A stretch of DNA of 64,000 nucleotides from Effrenium voratum (GCA_963377175.1 CAUJNA010001509.1:1-64000), one strand, 5' to 3'; shown: positions 8,483 to 17,123, counted from the stretch's first letter. Made by a program: numbers and translations. The notes: generated from the sequence alone by a model not told the origin.

Positions 8483-11478
8483 TCCTCGTCCTCATCAAGC
8501 TGACGCTTGGATGAGGGCTGGGATCGAGACTTTGGCGTGGCACGCAACATCTGCCCGATCGAGTCCATGAGGGTCTTGGATTGTTCAGCGAGGGATGTGC
8601 GGAGCGTCTGTTCGAAGCTCGTGCGCGTGGCTTGCAAGTCCTTTTGCAGTTGCTGGGAGATCTGATCTTGGACTTGCTGTTGCTGCTGGACCTTCTGCAT
8701 GGCGCCCTGCATGCTCTTAACCTCTGACTGCAAGGCTGCAAAGTCACTCTGCTGTTTCTGCATCTGCTTGGATTGATTTTGGATAGTCCGATCAAGGTCC
8801 GGAGGGATTGTAGTCTGCACTGCTTGGCTTCCCTTGGCTCTGGCCCACGGGTCGTGCAGCTGGAGGACGTCTTGGCTGCGTTCCTTATCTTGGGCAACAG
8901 GCGAAACTCGAGCGCCGGCGATGATCGGGCGTGAAGCTGATGGCTTGCTCGCGACAGTCTGGAAAATGACATCATGTTCATTGAATCGGAAATGGGTCCT
9001 CGGGAGTGGGTCCGCGGTGACAACAATCCAGACTTGCCCCTGTTTCCGGAGGGTCCTGCCTTTGATCGAGAGCTTACCAAGAAACTCATTAATGTGCTCG
9101 CTTTTGGCACCCGGAGGTGCGCCATGCAACTGCCAGCGGTGATTGGCCTCGACCTGAACTGGCTGTGGCTTGTTGGGGTGGAAAACTTGCCACGCTTTGT
9201 CGAATGCCGCATCTGGAATCCGAATGCCTCTTCCTGTCTGGCCACGGATGCATCCCAAATGGCCCGCAACCTGACCAACCGCTGCGATTGCAGATGTGTC
9301 CTTTGATAGCCAGAGAATGCGAAAAGCAGGTCCTTTGGTCGGCGGGGTACTCGTTGAGGAGGATGCCTGGTGGTCTTCACGTGTCTCCGTGTAAACAGGT
9401 GGTGATGTGAGGCCTGAGATGTGCAAGAGTCGTTCAACTTCACCATCTGCAATCCGAGCCCAAATGCGAAAACTCTCAGCAACGCCTGGTGCAACTTGCT
9501 TGGAGGCTGTGCGCCAGCTTCTGCCCCACAGTTCATACACCGCATCTGGATGGATCTCAAGTTGCTGAAGGATGTACTTGCCGGGCTTGGAAACGAGCTG
9601 TGTCCACTGGTCCGGGTTTTCACATTCATCTCGATGCATTGTGAACGCAAAAATGGTGCAACTTGGGACCGGAACATCAAAACGATCTGGCTTAGCAATG
9701 CTGACTTTTCCTTCACCGAATTGTATAATCCATCCTGCAAGGATCAACTTGTTGCCTGTGTGGTCGAGAGCTGTGAAAACAACCTTCTCACAGGGTCGCT
9801 TTGGGGCAGGCACGGGTCCCCGGAGCACAATCAGGGCAAGCTCATGTTTGCACAAGGGTTTGGATTCCTGAGGCAAGTGCTGCATGGATTCGGGTAATGA
9901 AGTGTACACCCCCTTCCTGGCAACTGTGAAATGTCCTCCTATGGCAGCGTGAGTGCCGTCTGCATTCAAGAATGTCCCTTCTTCAATGCTGAGGTCTGTA
10001 AGCTCGAGCTGTCGCACTGCAGGCCTAGGCTTGTTCTGCCTGGTGGGGAAGAGATTGGAGAGGGCGACATTGTGTTGCTTGGCGCGCTTGCGAATGATGG
10101 CACAAGTCTGTCTGCTGTCTGGGGCGCTCTGGACACTCTTCTGTTGCTCCGGGGTGAGCAATGCAACCAAACCCTCAACATGTGTGGCAACAGCTTGGGC
10201 CGGTTGGCCTTGTGCAACAAGGGCATCGATGATGATCTGTTTGGTGGTGCCACATGTACCATCTTTGGTACCACCATGCAACCTGCGGGAGATGGTGATG
10301 CAGTCTTGGTTCTGCACCTGATGCTGAAGCAGAGTATCACCTGGCCCGATGCACACTGCGCCCCGGCGGGCTTTCCATGCACCCGCAACAACATCTCCTC
10401 CTGCGTGGCGGACAACTGCGTCAATGCTGGCTTGCACCGGGGTTCTGATGGCGTGAGTGTTGCCGTTGATCCTAACAAAGATCTGTATGACTGGCCCAGG
10501 TGCAGTCGCAATGATGGTTTCCTGATCTCCGATATCATGTGCACACAAGGTGTCTGCTGGTGCAAGGATCTGGGCTCCATGCCGGACTTTACATTTGGTA
10601 ACCGCAAGATCTACCCCGATCTGCCATAAGGTATCCCTTACTGTGCTCCAAGGGTGCACCTTGACGGTCTGAGTACCAAACCAGCTGCGAATGTGGATGC
10701 TGATTCCCTGGGGATCTGGCTCAGCGTCAGCGTTGCATGCCCGACTGATTACCTGAACATGCGCATCGGTGGGTGGTACCTGCGAGGTTGTGGAGCGTGC
10801 GTCCAAAAGGTCACATTTGCCCCCACCTGGCTCTCTCAAGGTGATTGTGATGCAATCCTGATCGCGGATGCCGTGGGCACTGAGCTGATCGCTCGGCTGG
10901 ATGCACTTTGCCTGGTATGCCCCTCCAGGAGCGTCAAAGCGGATGCATGAGACTGCTTCTTGCAAGGTGGCGTGTGGTGCGACTCGAACTATCTTGGTGC
11001 CATGCGGAGTCCGGAGGAAGATCTGGAGGCTCTCACGCCCCCCGGAAATTACCTGCACATCCTGGGCTCCCTGGTCAGAGCCAGACACGTCAAGCATGCT
11101 ATGCGCTTCCGCTAGAACAACTTTGCCGTCTGCACTCCAAACTCTCAGGCGCGTGCCTGGCGAATTGCACCCATCGTGGATGGAGAACGGGATGGTGGGA
11201 GAAACCTGAGCGGCCTGGTTCCTAGGGTCAAGTCGAGACAGCAGGATGTGCAAATGCGGCACACATTGCACACTCAGAAATGCGTCTGCGAAGAGCTGGC
11301 TGTCAGGTTCAAGGAATCTGGTGTACGTAGAAACCCTCGTGTTCTTAACGTGATCTGCGAAGGGGGTTTGCGCAAGTACCTCATTCACGGATGTTCCTGG
11401 ACAAACCTCAACCTGTTGGCTCGGCGCCCCTTCTCCATAGACCCCGATGCAGATCCTGTGAGGTAAGGGTCCCGGCAA
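8470..11478 (-). CDS. L1 ORF1-like protein with tandem ubiquitin-like domains and coiled coil
   Basis: A 1002-aa frame. Residues 7-81, 151-220, 258-327 and 331-403 each look like a ubiquitin fold: a first strand such as LQIFLRTPHGTKIVRV or IQIFVRINGNTHAIR, and an ending such as LSAHGIRDQDCITITL. Two copies end in GGG (218-220) or HGG (401-403), the place where ubiquitin is cleaved. The middle (about 450-860) is unrecognised. Residues 885-970 are a Gln-rich coiled coil, followed by a basic patch and DEDED. By position this is the gag-like RNA-binding protein of the element. Its start overlaps the DNMT frame by 71 nt, so the two may have been one polyprotein. Ubiquitin-fold assignment is by eye. 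Confidence 0.7.
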   Translation of the reverse strand: MPGPLPHRICIGVYGEGAPSQQVEVCPGTSVNEVLAQTPFADHVKNTRVSTYTRFLEPDSQLFADAFLSVQCVPHLHILLSRLDPRNQAAQVSPTIPFSIHDGCNSPGTRLRVWSADGKVVLAEAHSMLDVSGSDQGAQDVQVISGGRESLQIFLRTPHGTKIVRVAPHATLQEAVSCIRFDAPGGAYQAKCIQPSDQLSAHGIRDQDCITITLREPGGGKCDLLDARSTTSQVPPTDAHVQVISRACNADAEPDPQGISIHIRSWFGTQTVKVHPWSTVRDTLWQIGVDLAVTKCKVRHGAQILAPADTLCAHDIGDQETIIATAPGPVIQIFVRINGNTHAIRTPVQASIDAVVRHAGGDVVAGAWKARRGAVCIGPGDTLLQHQVQNQDCITISRRLHGGTKDGTCGTTKQIIIDALVAQGQPAQAVATHVEGLVALLTPEQQKSVQSAPDSRQTCAIIRKRAKQHNVALSNLFPTRQNKPRPAVRQLELTDLSIEEGTFLNADGTHAAIGGHFTVARKGVYTSLPESMQHLPQESKPLCKHELALIVLRGPVPAPKRPCEKVVFTALDHTGNKLILAGWIIQFGEGKVSIAKPDRFDVPVPSCTIFAFTMHRDECENPDQWTQLVSKPGKYILQQLEIHPDAVYELWGRSWRTASKQVAPGVAESFRIWARIADGEVERLLHISGLTSPPVYTETREDHQASSSTSTPPTKGPAFRILWLSKDTSAIAAVGQVAGHLGCIRGQTGRGIRIPDAAFDKAWQVFHPNKPQPVQVEANHRWQLHGAPPGAKSEHINEFLGKLSIKGRTLRKQGQVWIVVTADPLPRTHFRFNEHDVIFQTVASKPSASRPIIAGARVSPVAQDKERSQDVLQLHDPWARAKGSQAVQTTIPPDLDRTIQNQSKQMQKQQSDFAALQSEVKSMQGAMQKVQQQQQVQDQISQQLQKDLQATRTSFEQTLRTSLAEQSKTLMDSIGQMLRATPKSRSQPSSKRQLDEDEDMQD

Positions 11479-12946
11479 GATAGTCGTGGTACTTCAGGGA
11501 GCGTTCCTCGAGAACAATGTGCTGCTGTTCTGCTGTGAGCATGTCCGCGCGGAAGGCCTGAACAACATGCTGAAAATTCTGAAATCTGCAGTCATGCTGA
11601 ATCCCCGACTCCTGCACCAGTGCCCAAATGGCTGCCAAGGCGTGGATCTCCGTGACACTGTTGCCAATGAGCGCGCTTGCTGCTTCGACATCCTTTGGCA
11701 GTACAAATCCGGAAGTGATTCCCATGGCAACCAAGAGCTCATAAGGGGCAAAGAACCGAGGCATGTTCCATTCATCCAAGCGAAGGTTACCAAGGATTTT
11801 CCCCGTGCGGAAATTGTGCTGCTTGGTATAGCTGCGCATGATGGTAGTGCCCGGAATGGTCTGGTTGGGTCCTACCAGGCGGTTTTGCAGCACCTGTTCG
11901 GGGGAACTGGCCGGGCAGGGAGCTCTACTGACATCTGTGTACTGATCAAGGATGTTCTGCTCCAGGGTGAGTTGGTCAAACAAACCAAGGTGTGTCTCCT
12001 CGAACCAAGCATTAGCATCTTTCAGTTTGATCGGAGGGGAAGCAAATGCCATGCGAATACATGCGATATCAGAATCTGAGAGCTGACCCTTCTCCCCATC
12101 TGACACTGCCAGGGCCATGAACCGTCTGCGAGAGGATGGTACAATGGCGTCGCACTGTAGCACACGTGCGAATTTAAGAGCGAATCCGTGTTGCACCAGG
12201 AGGTCCAAAAGGGGGATCTTGAATTCAGCCTTCTCCCAAACCGGTGGCACATTTTCAAGCAGCAACCATCTGATCCGCATATTTGCAGCATATCCCAGAG
12301 CATCTTTGAGTGCCCAGCCGCCTGGGGTGTTCCATCCGGCCTGATTGCCTGCATGACTGAACGTGACGCATGGCCAACTGAGAGTGATGGCATTGCAACC
12401 CATCAGGGATGCTGCCATCCAAACGTCTTTCTGTCCCACATCCGCGCATACCACTGCCGGGATATCCGTGAGGAGCTCTGGGGTGAGTGGTTCCTGGATG
12501 TGTTGGTGTCCATGGTTCTCAGCATAAAATCTGCAGGCGACTGGATCCAGGTCAATAGCAAATGCGCTCCGAATAGGGACACCATGGGTGCACATCCATC
12601 TGCTTGCAAAGGTCCATCCGCTAATACCCCCGCAAAAGGGAACAAACAATCGCAATTCTGTGATCTGGTCAGCTTGTTGCAAGAATACTGAGGATTCCGT
12701 GGATAACCAAATCTGATCCATGCAAATGCCGTGGTGAACATGTTGACGGTGGTTTCCTGAGATGTTGATTCTGCATGACTTGAGCAAGGCTCTGTTGACC
12801 AAGGCAAGTTGAAACTTACAGTGGCTTGGAATCCAAATCTTGGTCAGGGATGGGCGTTCGCAGTGAGCCGAGAAAACCTGAAAGTCATCACAACTCTGCA
12901 AGCGTTCAAATAACTGGACATCCCGAAAGACGTCACATGGGTCCAT
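11408..12946 (-). CDS. L1 C5 cytosine DNA methyltransferase
   Basis: A 512-aa frame. Visible motifs are I, FCGGISGWTFAS (about residue 106, SAM binding); IV, SWPCVTFSHAG (about 193, catalytic Cys present); VI, LLLENVP (about 233); VIII, SSRRRFMALAV; and X, SALIGNSVTEIHAL (about 430). All essential motifs look intact. Retrotransposon-borne DNMTs are documented in dinoflagellates and charophytes and can methylate CG sites de novo; here the gene sits in a LINE-like element upstream of the gag-like ORF. The frame opens at a Met 8 codons before the catalytic domain proper begins to look conserved, but an upstream frame (12947-13323) probably supplied a natural N-terminus, separated by a frameshift. 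Confidence 0.85.
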   Translation of the reverse strand: MDPCDVFRDVQLFERLQSCDDFQVFSAHCERPSLTKIWIPSHCKFQLALVNRALLKSCRINISGNHRQHVHHGICMDQIWLSTESSVFLQQADQITELRLFVPFCGGISGWTFASRWMCTHGVPIRSAFAIDLDPVACRFYAENHGHQHIQEPLTPELLTDIPAVVCADVGQKDVWMAASLMGCNAITLSWPCVTFSHAGNQAGWNTPGGWALKDALGYAANMRIRWLLLENVPPVWEKAEFKIPLLDLLVQHGFALKFARVLQCDAIVPSSRRRFMALAVSDGEKGQLSDSDIACIRMAFASPPIKLKDANAWFEETHLGLFDQLTLEQNILDQYTDVSRAPCPASSPEQVLQNRLVGPNQTIPGTTIMRSYTKQHNFRTGKILGNLRLDEWNMPRFFAPYELLVAMGITSGFVLPKDVEAASALIGNSVTEIHALAAIWALVQESGIQHDCRFQNFQHVVQAFRADMLTAEQQHIVLEERSLKYHDYLAGTLTSQDLHRGLWRRGAEPTG

Positions 12947-13323
12947 GGAAACTCAACATAGCTCCACGTCAGCGATTTCTGTCTCTTGTCCCCTTTGGGC
13001 TTGGTGCCCTCCAGGAACCGCTTCAGGCCGTGGAGAGGTGCATCTGAATAAACCTGAAAATCCGGAAAATCCTCTTCCCGCAGATCATCAAGGTTCCAAT
13101 AACCGGCCGTGGCACGAATATCGAAAATCGGTACACATTCATTGCTGGTCGTCGGCGTCAGGAGGCCCGGCTGTGTCACTTTGTGTTGCTGAGGCAAGGG
13201 ATGCGCCGTCTGAACAGGCTCACAGGGAATGGGGGTGCTATTGTCAGTCCAACATGGGTGGTGATGGGAGTGCTCATGCAAGGGTCTGTCATGCTTCGTT
13301 CCGTCTGCCACATGCCATGCCAT
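12844..13323 (-). CDS. L1 N-terminal ORF segment upstream of the DNMT
   Basis: The first Met after the spliced leader is at 13323, 45 nt from the leader end. The frame begins MAWHVADG and contains DIRATAGYWNLDDLREEDFPDFQVY, an acidic segment that looks coding. No domain is recognised. At about 12950 the frame runs into the DNMT gene out of phase, so the last 35 codons are shadow. It was probably the N-terminus of a DNMT polyprotein, now separated by a frameshift. Confidence 0.5.
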   Translation of the reverse strand: MAWHVADGTKHDRPLHEHSHHHPCWTDNSTPIPCEPVQTAHPLPQQHKVTQPGLLTPTTSNECVPIFDIRATAGYWNLDDLREEDFPDFQVYSDAPLHGLKRFLEGTKPKGDKRQKSLTWSYVEFPWTHVTSFGMSSYLNACRVVMTFRFSRLTANAHP

Positions 13324-13367
13324 GCTAACAAGCTCCCCACTGGTCGGTGGAACTTTTGAGCTGTTTC

Positions 13368-13389
13368 CTTGAGCCAAAATGGCTACGGA
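13368..13389 (-). other. Dinoflagellate spliced-leader sequence at the 5' end of L1
   Basis: The minus strand reads TCCGTAGCCATTTTGGC followed by TCAAG, an exact match to the 22-nt dinoflagellate spliced leader with its first variable base as T. That base (13389) is shared with the target duplication. Its position at the 5' boundary of the element shows that the RNA template had been trans-spliced before insertion. It also supplies a chance ATG at 13379 on the plus strand, in frame with the ATPase remnant. Confidence 0.9.
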
Positions 13390-13403
13390 GCTTTTCCCCA
13401 CGA
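13389..13403. repeat. Target site duplication of L1, right copy
   Basis: AGCTTTTCCCCACGA matches 1666-1680 with one mismatch. ATPase coding sequence continues directly from it. Confidence 0.8.
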
Positions 13404-14194
13404 CCGAGTACACCAGCAAGCAAGCCTCGGACCCTGTGGTGCCCCTGGTGCCGTGCACCGGCATCTTCCTCGGGCCATCAAAATCGGGCAAAACCGTGGC
13501 TCTGATCAGCCTGATCCTGGAGCAGTATCGCGGCGTCTTTGAGAGAATTTACATCTTCAGCCCGAGTGTCAACATAGACGACGGCTGGATACCCGTCAAG
13601 AAGTACATCGAGGAGGACCTGGGGGTGAACACAGAGCGGGAGCAGACGTATTGGGACGAGTGGGACGAGGCGGCGCTGCGGCGCATCATCCAGCAGCAGC
13701 GCAAGATCACGGAGGCGTCCAAGAAGTTGGAAATGTAGAAACTGTACCAGGTGCTTGTAGTCATCGACGACTTTGCTGACACGCCGCAGTTGCACAAGCC
13801 TCACGGCGCCCTGGACACGCTCTTCATCCGAGGCCGGCACATGCAGATCAGCACCTGGGTGAGCTCCCAGAAGCTGAGGCTCATCAGCGCAGCCGTGCGG
13901 GTCAACATGCAATTCCTCTGCTGCTGGAGGCTGCGCAACCAGCACGAGCTGGACGCCGTTATTGAGGAGCTGAGCGCCCTGCTGCCAAAGGAGCAGCTGT
14001 ACCGGCTGTATGAGCAGGCCACGCGGGAACCCTACAGTTTCCTCTGTGTCTACTACCTGAAGCCGAGGAATGAAATGTTCTACAAGCGCTTTGAAGAGCG
14101 TTTTGCACTTGAAAAAGACGCCGATGGTAGCGGCGCTCAGCTTCCTGGGCCAGAAGCTGTTCGCCAGCTCCACGCTGATCAACGCGAAGTGTGA
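13389..14194 (+). pseudogene. P1 packaging ATPase (FtsK/HerA type), 3' part with stop
   Basis: This is the A32-like genome-packaging ATPase of Polintons and related viruses. Walker A is seen as GPSKSGKT and Walker B as VLVVIDDF. An in-frame TAG at 13736-13738 replaces a Lys kept in the 31954 and 27091 copies; the frame otherwise continues to 14194. The apparent Met at 13379 comes from the inserted spliced leader; the true start is at 1653. With the LINE and the stop this copy is dead. Confidence 0.85.
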
Positions 14195-14273
14195 AAACAT
14201 CTCCTGCTGCACCTCCGTCGCAGCCGTCCAGCCGCCCGTCGTCCGCCGGACGGGCGGGTTCCTAAAGAAAAGG

Positions 14274-15020
14274 ATGACCACTATCTACGTGGACAGCCGC
14301 AAGAGAGTGGCCGGCACGGACAGCGACTTTGAGGTAGACCTGGGAGAGTCCCTGCACTTGCAGAGCGACGCCCGGCTCGCCGTCTACAAGATCCGCCTGG
14401 CCGACAGCTTTTTGCCCACGGACCGGGGCCGCTACCTCTACTGGGTTGACGCCGCGCTGGGCACGCTGAACTGGGCGTTGTTGCCCGAGGGCGCGTACAC
14501 TGGCGCACGGTTGGCCGCCTGGATCAGCTCCAACTTTGCCACCGCCACCTACGGCGAGACCACGAACAGCCTGAGCGTTGCCTACGACGGCAACCGGCTC
14601 ATTCTGAACGACCTGGAGCTGCGCCAGCAATTCCCAGATGCCGCGGACTACCCCTCCGCGCCGGCCGCCTCTCCGACCAAGCCCTTCAGCATCGACCACA
14701 TGCTCGGCCCGAGCTTCGTCTCAGGCGGGCAGCAGGTCTTCGAATTTCTCAAAATGATGGCGCACAACGAGGTCTACCTGCGCTGCGCCCATCTGGCCAA
14801 CGCCAGCAGAGTGCTGGGCAACCTGGGCGACGACATCCTCTCCAAGATCACGCTGAAGAGCGGAGTGGGTACCATTGTGGAGACGGGCTCAGACGACGGG
14901 CACTTCATGGCCCTCAGGGGCCCGGTTACCCTGAGGCACATGCGCTTCCGCCTTGACCGACCTGGACGGCAACGTCGTCCGGCTTCGCGGGTCGTCTTTG
15001 TCTTTCGTGTTATATCTTGA
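14274..15020 (+). pseudogene. P1 penton-like minor capsid protein, C-terminal frameshift
   Basis: Starts MTTIYVDSRKR and is colinear with the intact copy at 25438-26193. The length of about 250 aa and its place between ATPase and MCP fit the single-jelly-roll penton protein of Polinton-like viruses; this role is inferred. An extra T near 14953 shifts the last 25 or so codons. An open frame reaches back to 14124 (MVAALSFLGQK) in all three copies, overlapping the ATPase end, so the real start could be upstream. Confidence 0.65.
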
Positions 15021-15034
15021 CCACGTATAATTAA

Positions 15035-15400
15035 ATGGAGCCGACCGAACAAGAGGCGCCGGAGGCGCAAGAGGCGCAAGAGGTGCCGCACGCTGCGCAG
15101 GACGCTGCGCCGGACGCTGCGCAGGACGCTGCGCCGGAACCGAAACGGCGGGGCAGGCCCCCTGGGAGCAAGAACAAACCGAAGCAGGACGTGCCTACTG
15201 AGCCGGCTGCTCCAAAGCGCAAGCCAAAGCCGCCTCCACTTGAGACGGCACCAGCAGAGGCGCCGGCAGAGGCACCGGCGCCGGCTGAGGCACCACCGGA
15301 GGCGCCTCAGCTCACAAGAGAGCAGCAGCGCGCCCTGCGCATGCTGGAGAGGCAGTCCGCTTATGACCGGCTGACCACAGGCGCAAGCGTCCTAGTGTAA
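15035..15400 (+). CDS. P1 AT-hook core-like protein, short form
   Basis: 121 aa. It begins with an acidic Ala/Gln-rich stretch, has an AT-hook KRRGRPPGSKNKPK at about residue 38 and a Pro/Ala/Glu tail. It ends LERQSAYDRLTTGASVLV, shared with the longer copies at 24728-25393 and 33654-34310. AT-hooks bind the minor groove, so a DNA-condensing or packaging role is likely. Unlike the others it lacks the Lys-Ala-Pro repeats and is acidic in that region. Confidence 0.65.
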   Translation: MEPTEQEAPEAQEAQEVPHAAQDAAPDAAQDAAPEPKRRGRPPGSKNKPKQDVPTEPAAPKRKPKPPPLETAPAEAPAEAPAPAEAPPEAPQLTREQQRALRMLERQSAYDRLTTGASVLV

Positions 15401-15404
15401 AAGC

Positions 15405-15694
15405 ATGATGTCCATAGAGCCCCGCAACGAGCCGCGGATGCTCCGGTGGTTCCGCAGGACGTACCCCAGTTACAACTTGCAGCCGCTGCTGCTGAAGCGC
15501 TACCGAGAACTGGAGGAGGCGCGGGCCTTCAACAACTGGCTAGGCGAGCGCAGGCAGGCGCAGGAGGGCAGCGGCACCTGGACGACGTGAGCCGGCTGAC
15601 GGAGGCCGTGCACCGCCAGGTACCCCAGCTGCGCTACGCGCGGGCCGAGCGCCGGGGCGTGGAACGGGCGGCGGGCGAAGTTGCGCAACAGTAA
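15405..15694 (+). pseudogene. P1 small coiled-coil virion-block protein, frameshifted
   Basis: Starts MMSIEPRNEPRMLRWFRRTYPSY, as in the intact 96-aa copy at 24432-24722. One G is missing in the GAGGGCAGCGG run (about 15568), so the frame ends early at 15590, while the rest stays readable to 15694. Charged and helical; function unknown. Confidence 0.65.
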
Positions 15695-16909
15695 ATGAAG
15701 ACGCTTCGGGCGCACGGCTTCAACCAGCGCCCGCGCTTTGAGCAGGTGGTGGGCTACCTTGAGCGGAATGAACCGCTGCCCCTGGATCAGCCGGACCGCA
15801 AAGCCACCTCATTCATCACAAGCCACTTCTACCTGGACGATTTTGTACAGTCCAGCGAGGACCCCAACCCCCGGCCCCTGCACACGCCTCTGCAGGCAAT
15901 TCCCGAGGACGGCTTCCGCACTCCCGCAGAGGCCACGGACGAGGACGTGCGGCTTGCGCGGAGGTACCAAGGGTACGGCGGAACCCGCTTTGTTGAGGAC
16001 GACCTGGCGGGAGACCCCGAGGCCGGCGCCCTGGCCAGCAACGGGCAGGGGACGCCCTCCATCACGGAACGTCTGCGCAGCACTGCAGACGGCGCGCAGG
16101 CGGCAGCGGACCTCATAGGCGCAGGGGCCGCGGGGCTCGCAGCCGCGCAGGCCTTCCGCTCTCAGCTGCCCCAGGACGCAGCTGAGTACGTGCGCCTGAA
16201 CGTGCTGCCCCGTCCGGGCCAGGCGCAGCCGCCTCCGCAGATCATAGGTCGGCCCAGTGATGTGGAGCGCCTCCTGGATGAGGCAGGGCAGCGCGCGCCG
16301 GAGGTGGAGCGTGGCGCAGCGCAGGCCGTTGAGGAGACGGCGGCCGTGGCAGCGGAGGAGGGCGAGGTTGCCGTTGCCGCCGAGGGCGTGGGCGGAGCCT
16401 TCGGGTACCTGGGGGGCCTGGCAGAAGGAGCAGCAGCCCTGGCGCCCACCGCGGGCGAGGTTGCTGGAACGCTGGCTGGCGCGGCGGGAGTTGGTGCGGC
16501 GGCAACGGCGGGGCTGGCCGTGGGCATTGCGGGCGGCGCAGCCTACGGCCTTGCGCGCGGCACGGGCTGGGTGCTGGAGAACACGCTCTTCCGGCCTCAG
16601 CAGGGCAGCGAGGACGCGGCCGTGCAGGACGTCCGGTCCGCCAACGGCATGAATGACGCCACTCAGCCTCAGCACTTCTCGCTGCGCACCGGCAGCAGCA
16701 CGTCCGGCAGCCCCGCAAGCAGCCGCGCCTCCTCTCAGTCCGGCTTCCGTGTCCAGTCCAACACGCCGCGCCCCTTCTCTTGGGGCCTGAACCCCGTGGC
16801 TCTGCCCCAGTCCCAGAGCTCGCGGGCGAGCTCCAGTTCCGGGCAGTCACGCCGGAGCCTGCCTCCGCCCAGCTTTGACCAGCTGGCGCGAGACATTGAG
16901 GCTGCTTAA
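15695..16909 (+). CDS. P1 404-aa virion-block protein with Gly/Ala-rich core
   Basis: Begins MKTLRAHGFNQRPRFEQVVGYLERNEPLPLDQ-type residues and follows the previous stop without a gap. Residues 130-150 and 225-290 are Ala/Gly-rich and weakly hydrophobic, including a GLAEGAAALAPTAGEVAGTL-like helix. The last 90 residues are Ser/Gln-rich and end LARDIEAA. This is the only copy with both a start and the native C-terminus. It lies directly before the MCP in all copies. A capsid-associated or membrane-active role is possible but unproven; no family was recognised. Confidence 0.7.
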   Translation: MKTLRAHGFNQRPRFEQVVGYLERNEPLPLDQPDRKATSFITSHFYLDDFVQSSEDPNPRPLHTPLQAIPEDGFRTPAEATDEDVRLARRYQGYGGTRFVEDDLAGDPEAGALASNGQGTPSITERLRSTADGAQAAADLIGAGAAGLAAAQAFRSQLPQDAAEYVRLNVLPRPGQAQPPPQIIGRPSDVERLLDEAGQRAPEVERGAAQAVEETAAVAAEEGEVAVAAEGVGGAFGYLGGLAEGAAALAPTAGEVAGTLAGAAGVGAAATAGLAVGIAGGAAYGLARGTGWVLENTLFRPQQGSEDAAVQDVRSANGMNDATQPQHFSLRTGSSTSGSPASSRASSQSGFRVQSNTPRPFSWGLNPVALPQSQSSRASSSSGQSRRSLPPPSFDQLARDIEAA

Positions 16910-16949
16910 AAAAAATAAAAAAAAAACCCTCCTCGGGGAGAGTTTTTTC

Positions 16950-17092
16950 TGCACGGTTTTGCGCCACAAAATGCTATTACTCCAGGCCGTATATGAATAT
17001 ACACCCTGGAGTAATAGCTTGTTTTGCACGGTTTTGCGCCACAAAACGCTATTCTTACAGGCCGTACATCTATGTACGCCCTAGAAGAATAG
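16950..17092. promoter_or_regulatory. Tandem hairpin pair upstream of the P1 capsid gene
   Basis: A 22-bp direct repeat (TGCACGGTTTTGCGCCACAA at 16950 and again at 17026) precedes two hairpins. The first pairs 16973-16986 with 17005-17018 (GCTATTACTCCAGG, perfect 14 bp). The second pairs 17048-17061 with 17079-17092 imperfectly. The stems differ in sequence but keep pairing ability. The other MCP copies lack this block, so it may be an insertion or a regulatory duplication. Confidence 0.65.
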
Positions 17093-17123
17093 TTTTCCTT
17101 CGCCGTACGAGTCAAAATGCGTG

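Larger units (their letters stand above)
1681..13388 (-). mobile_element. L1: LINE-like retrotransposon with DNMT and spliced-leader 5' end
   Basis: An 11.7-kb insertion read on the minus strand. The order is spliced leader, 45-nt leader, N-terminal region, C5 cytosine methyltransferase, ubiquitin-like/coiled-coil ORF, endonuclease, RT and RNase H, then a 463-bp 3' region without a poly(A) tail. It is flanked by a 15-bp target duplication in a viral ATPase gene. APE-type endonuclease with RT-RNase H and no LTRs marks a non-LTR element. The 6806-8482 block is inverted, and frameshifts separate several domains, so the copy is probably inactive although the DNMT, ubiquitin-like and RT frames are long and open. 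Confidence 0.85.

Noticed and set aside
8382..9740. A 452-aa minus-strand frame
   Set aside because: It overlaps the ubiquitin-like/coiled-coil ORF in another phase and is Ser/Arg-rich shadow without domains.
13379..13738. A 119-aa gene with its own start at 13379
   Set aside because: The ATG comes from the spliced leader of the inserted LINE; the ATPase start is at 1653 and a TAG truncates the frame.
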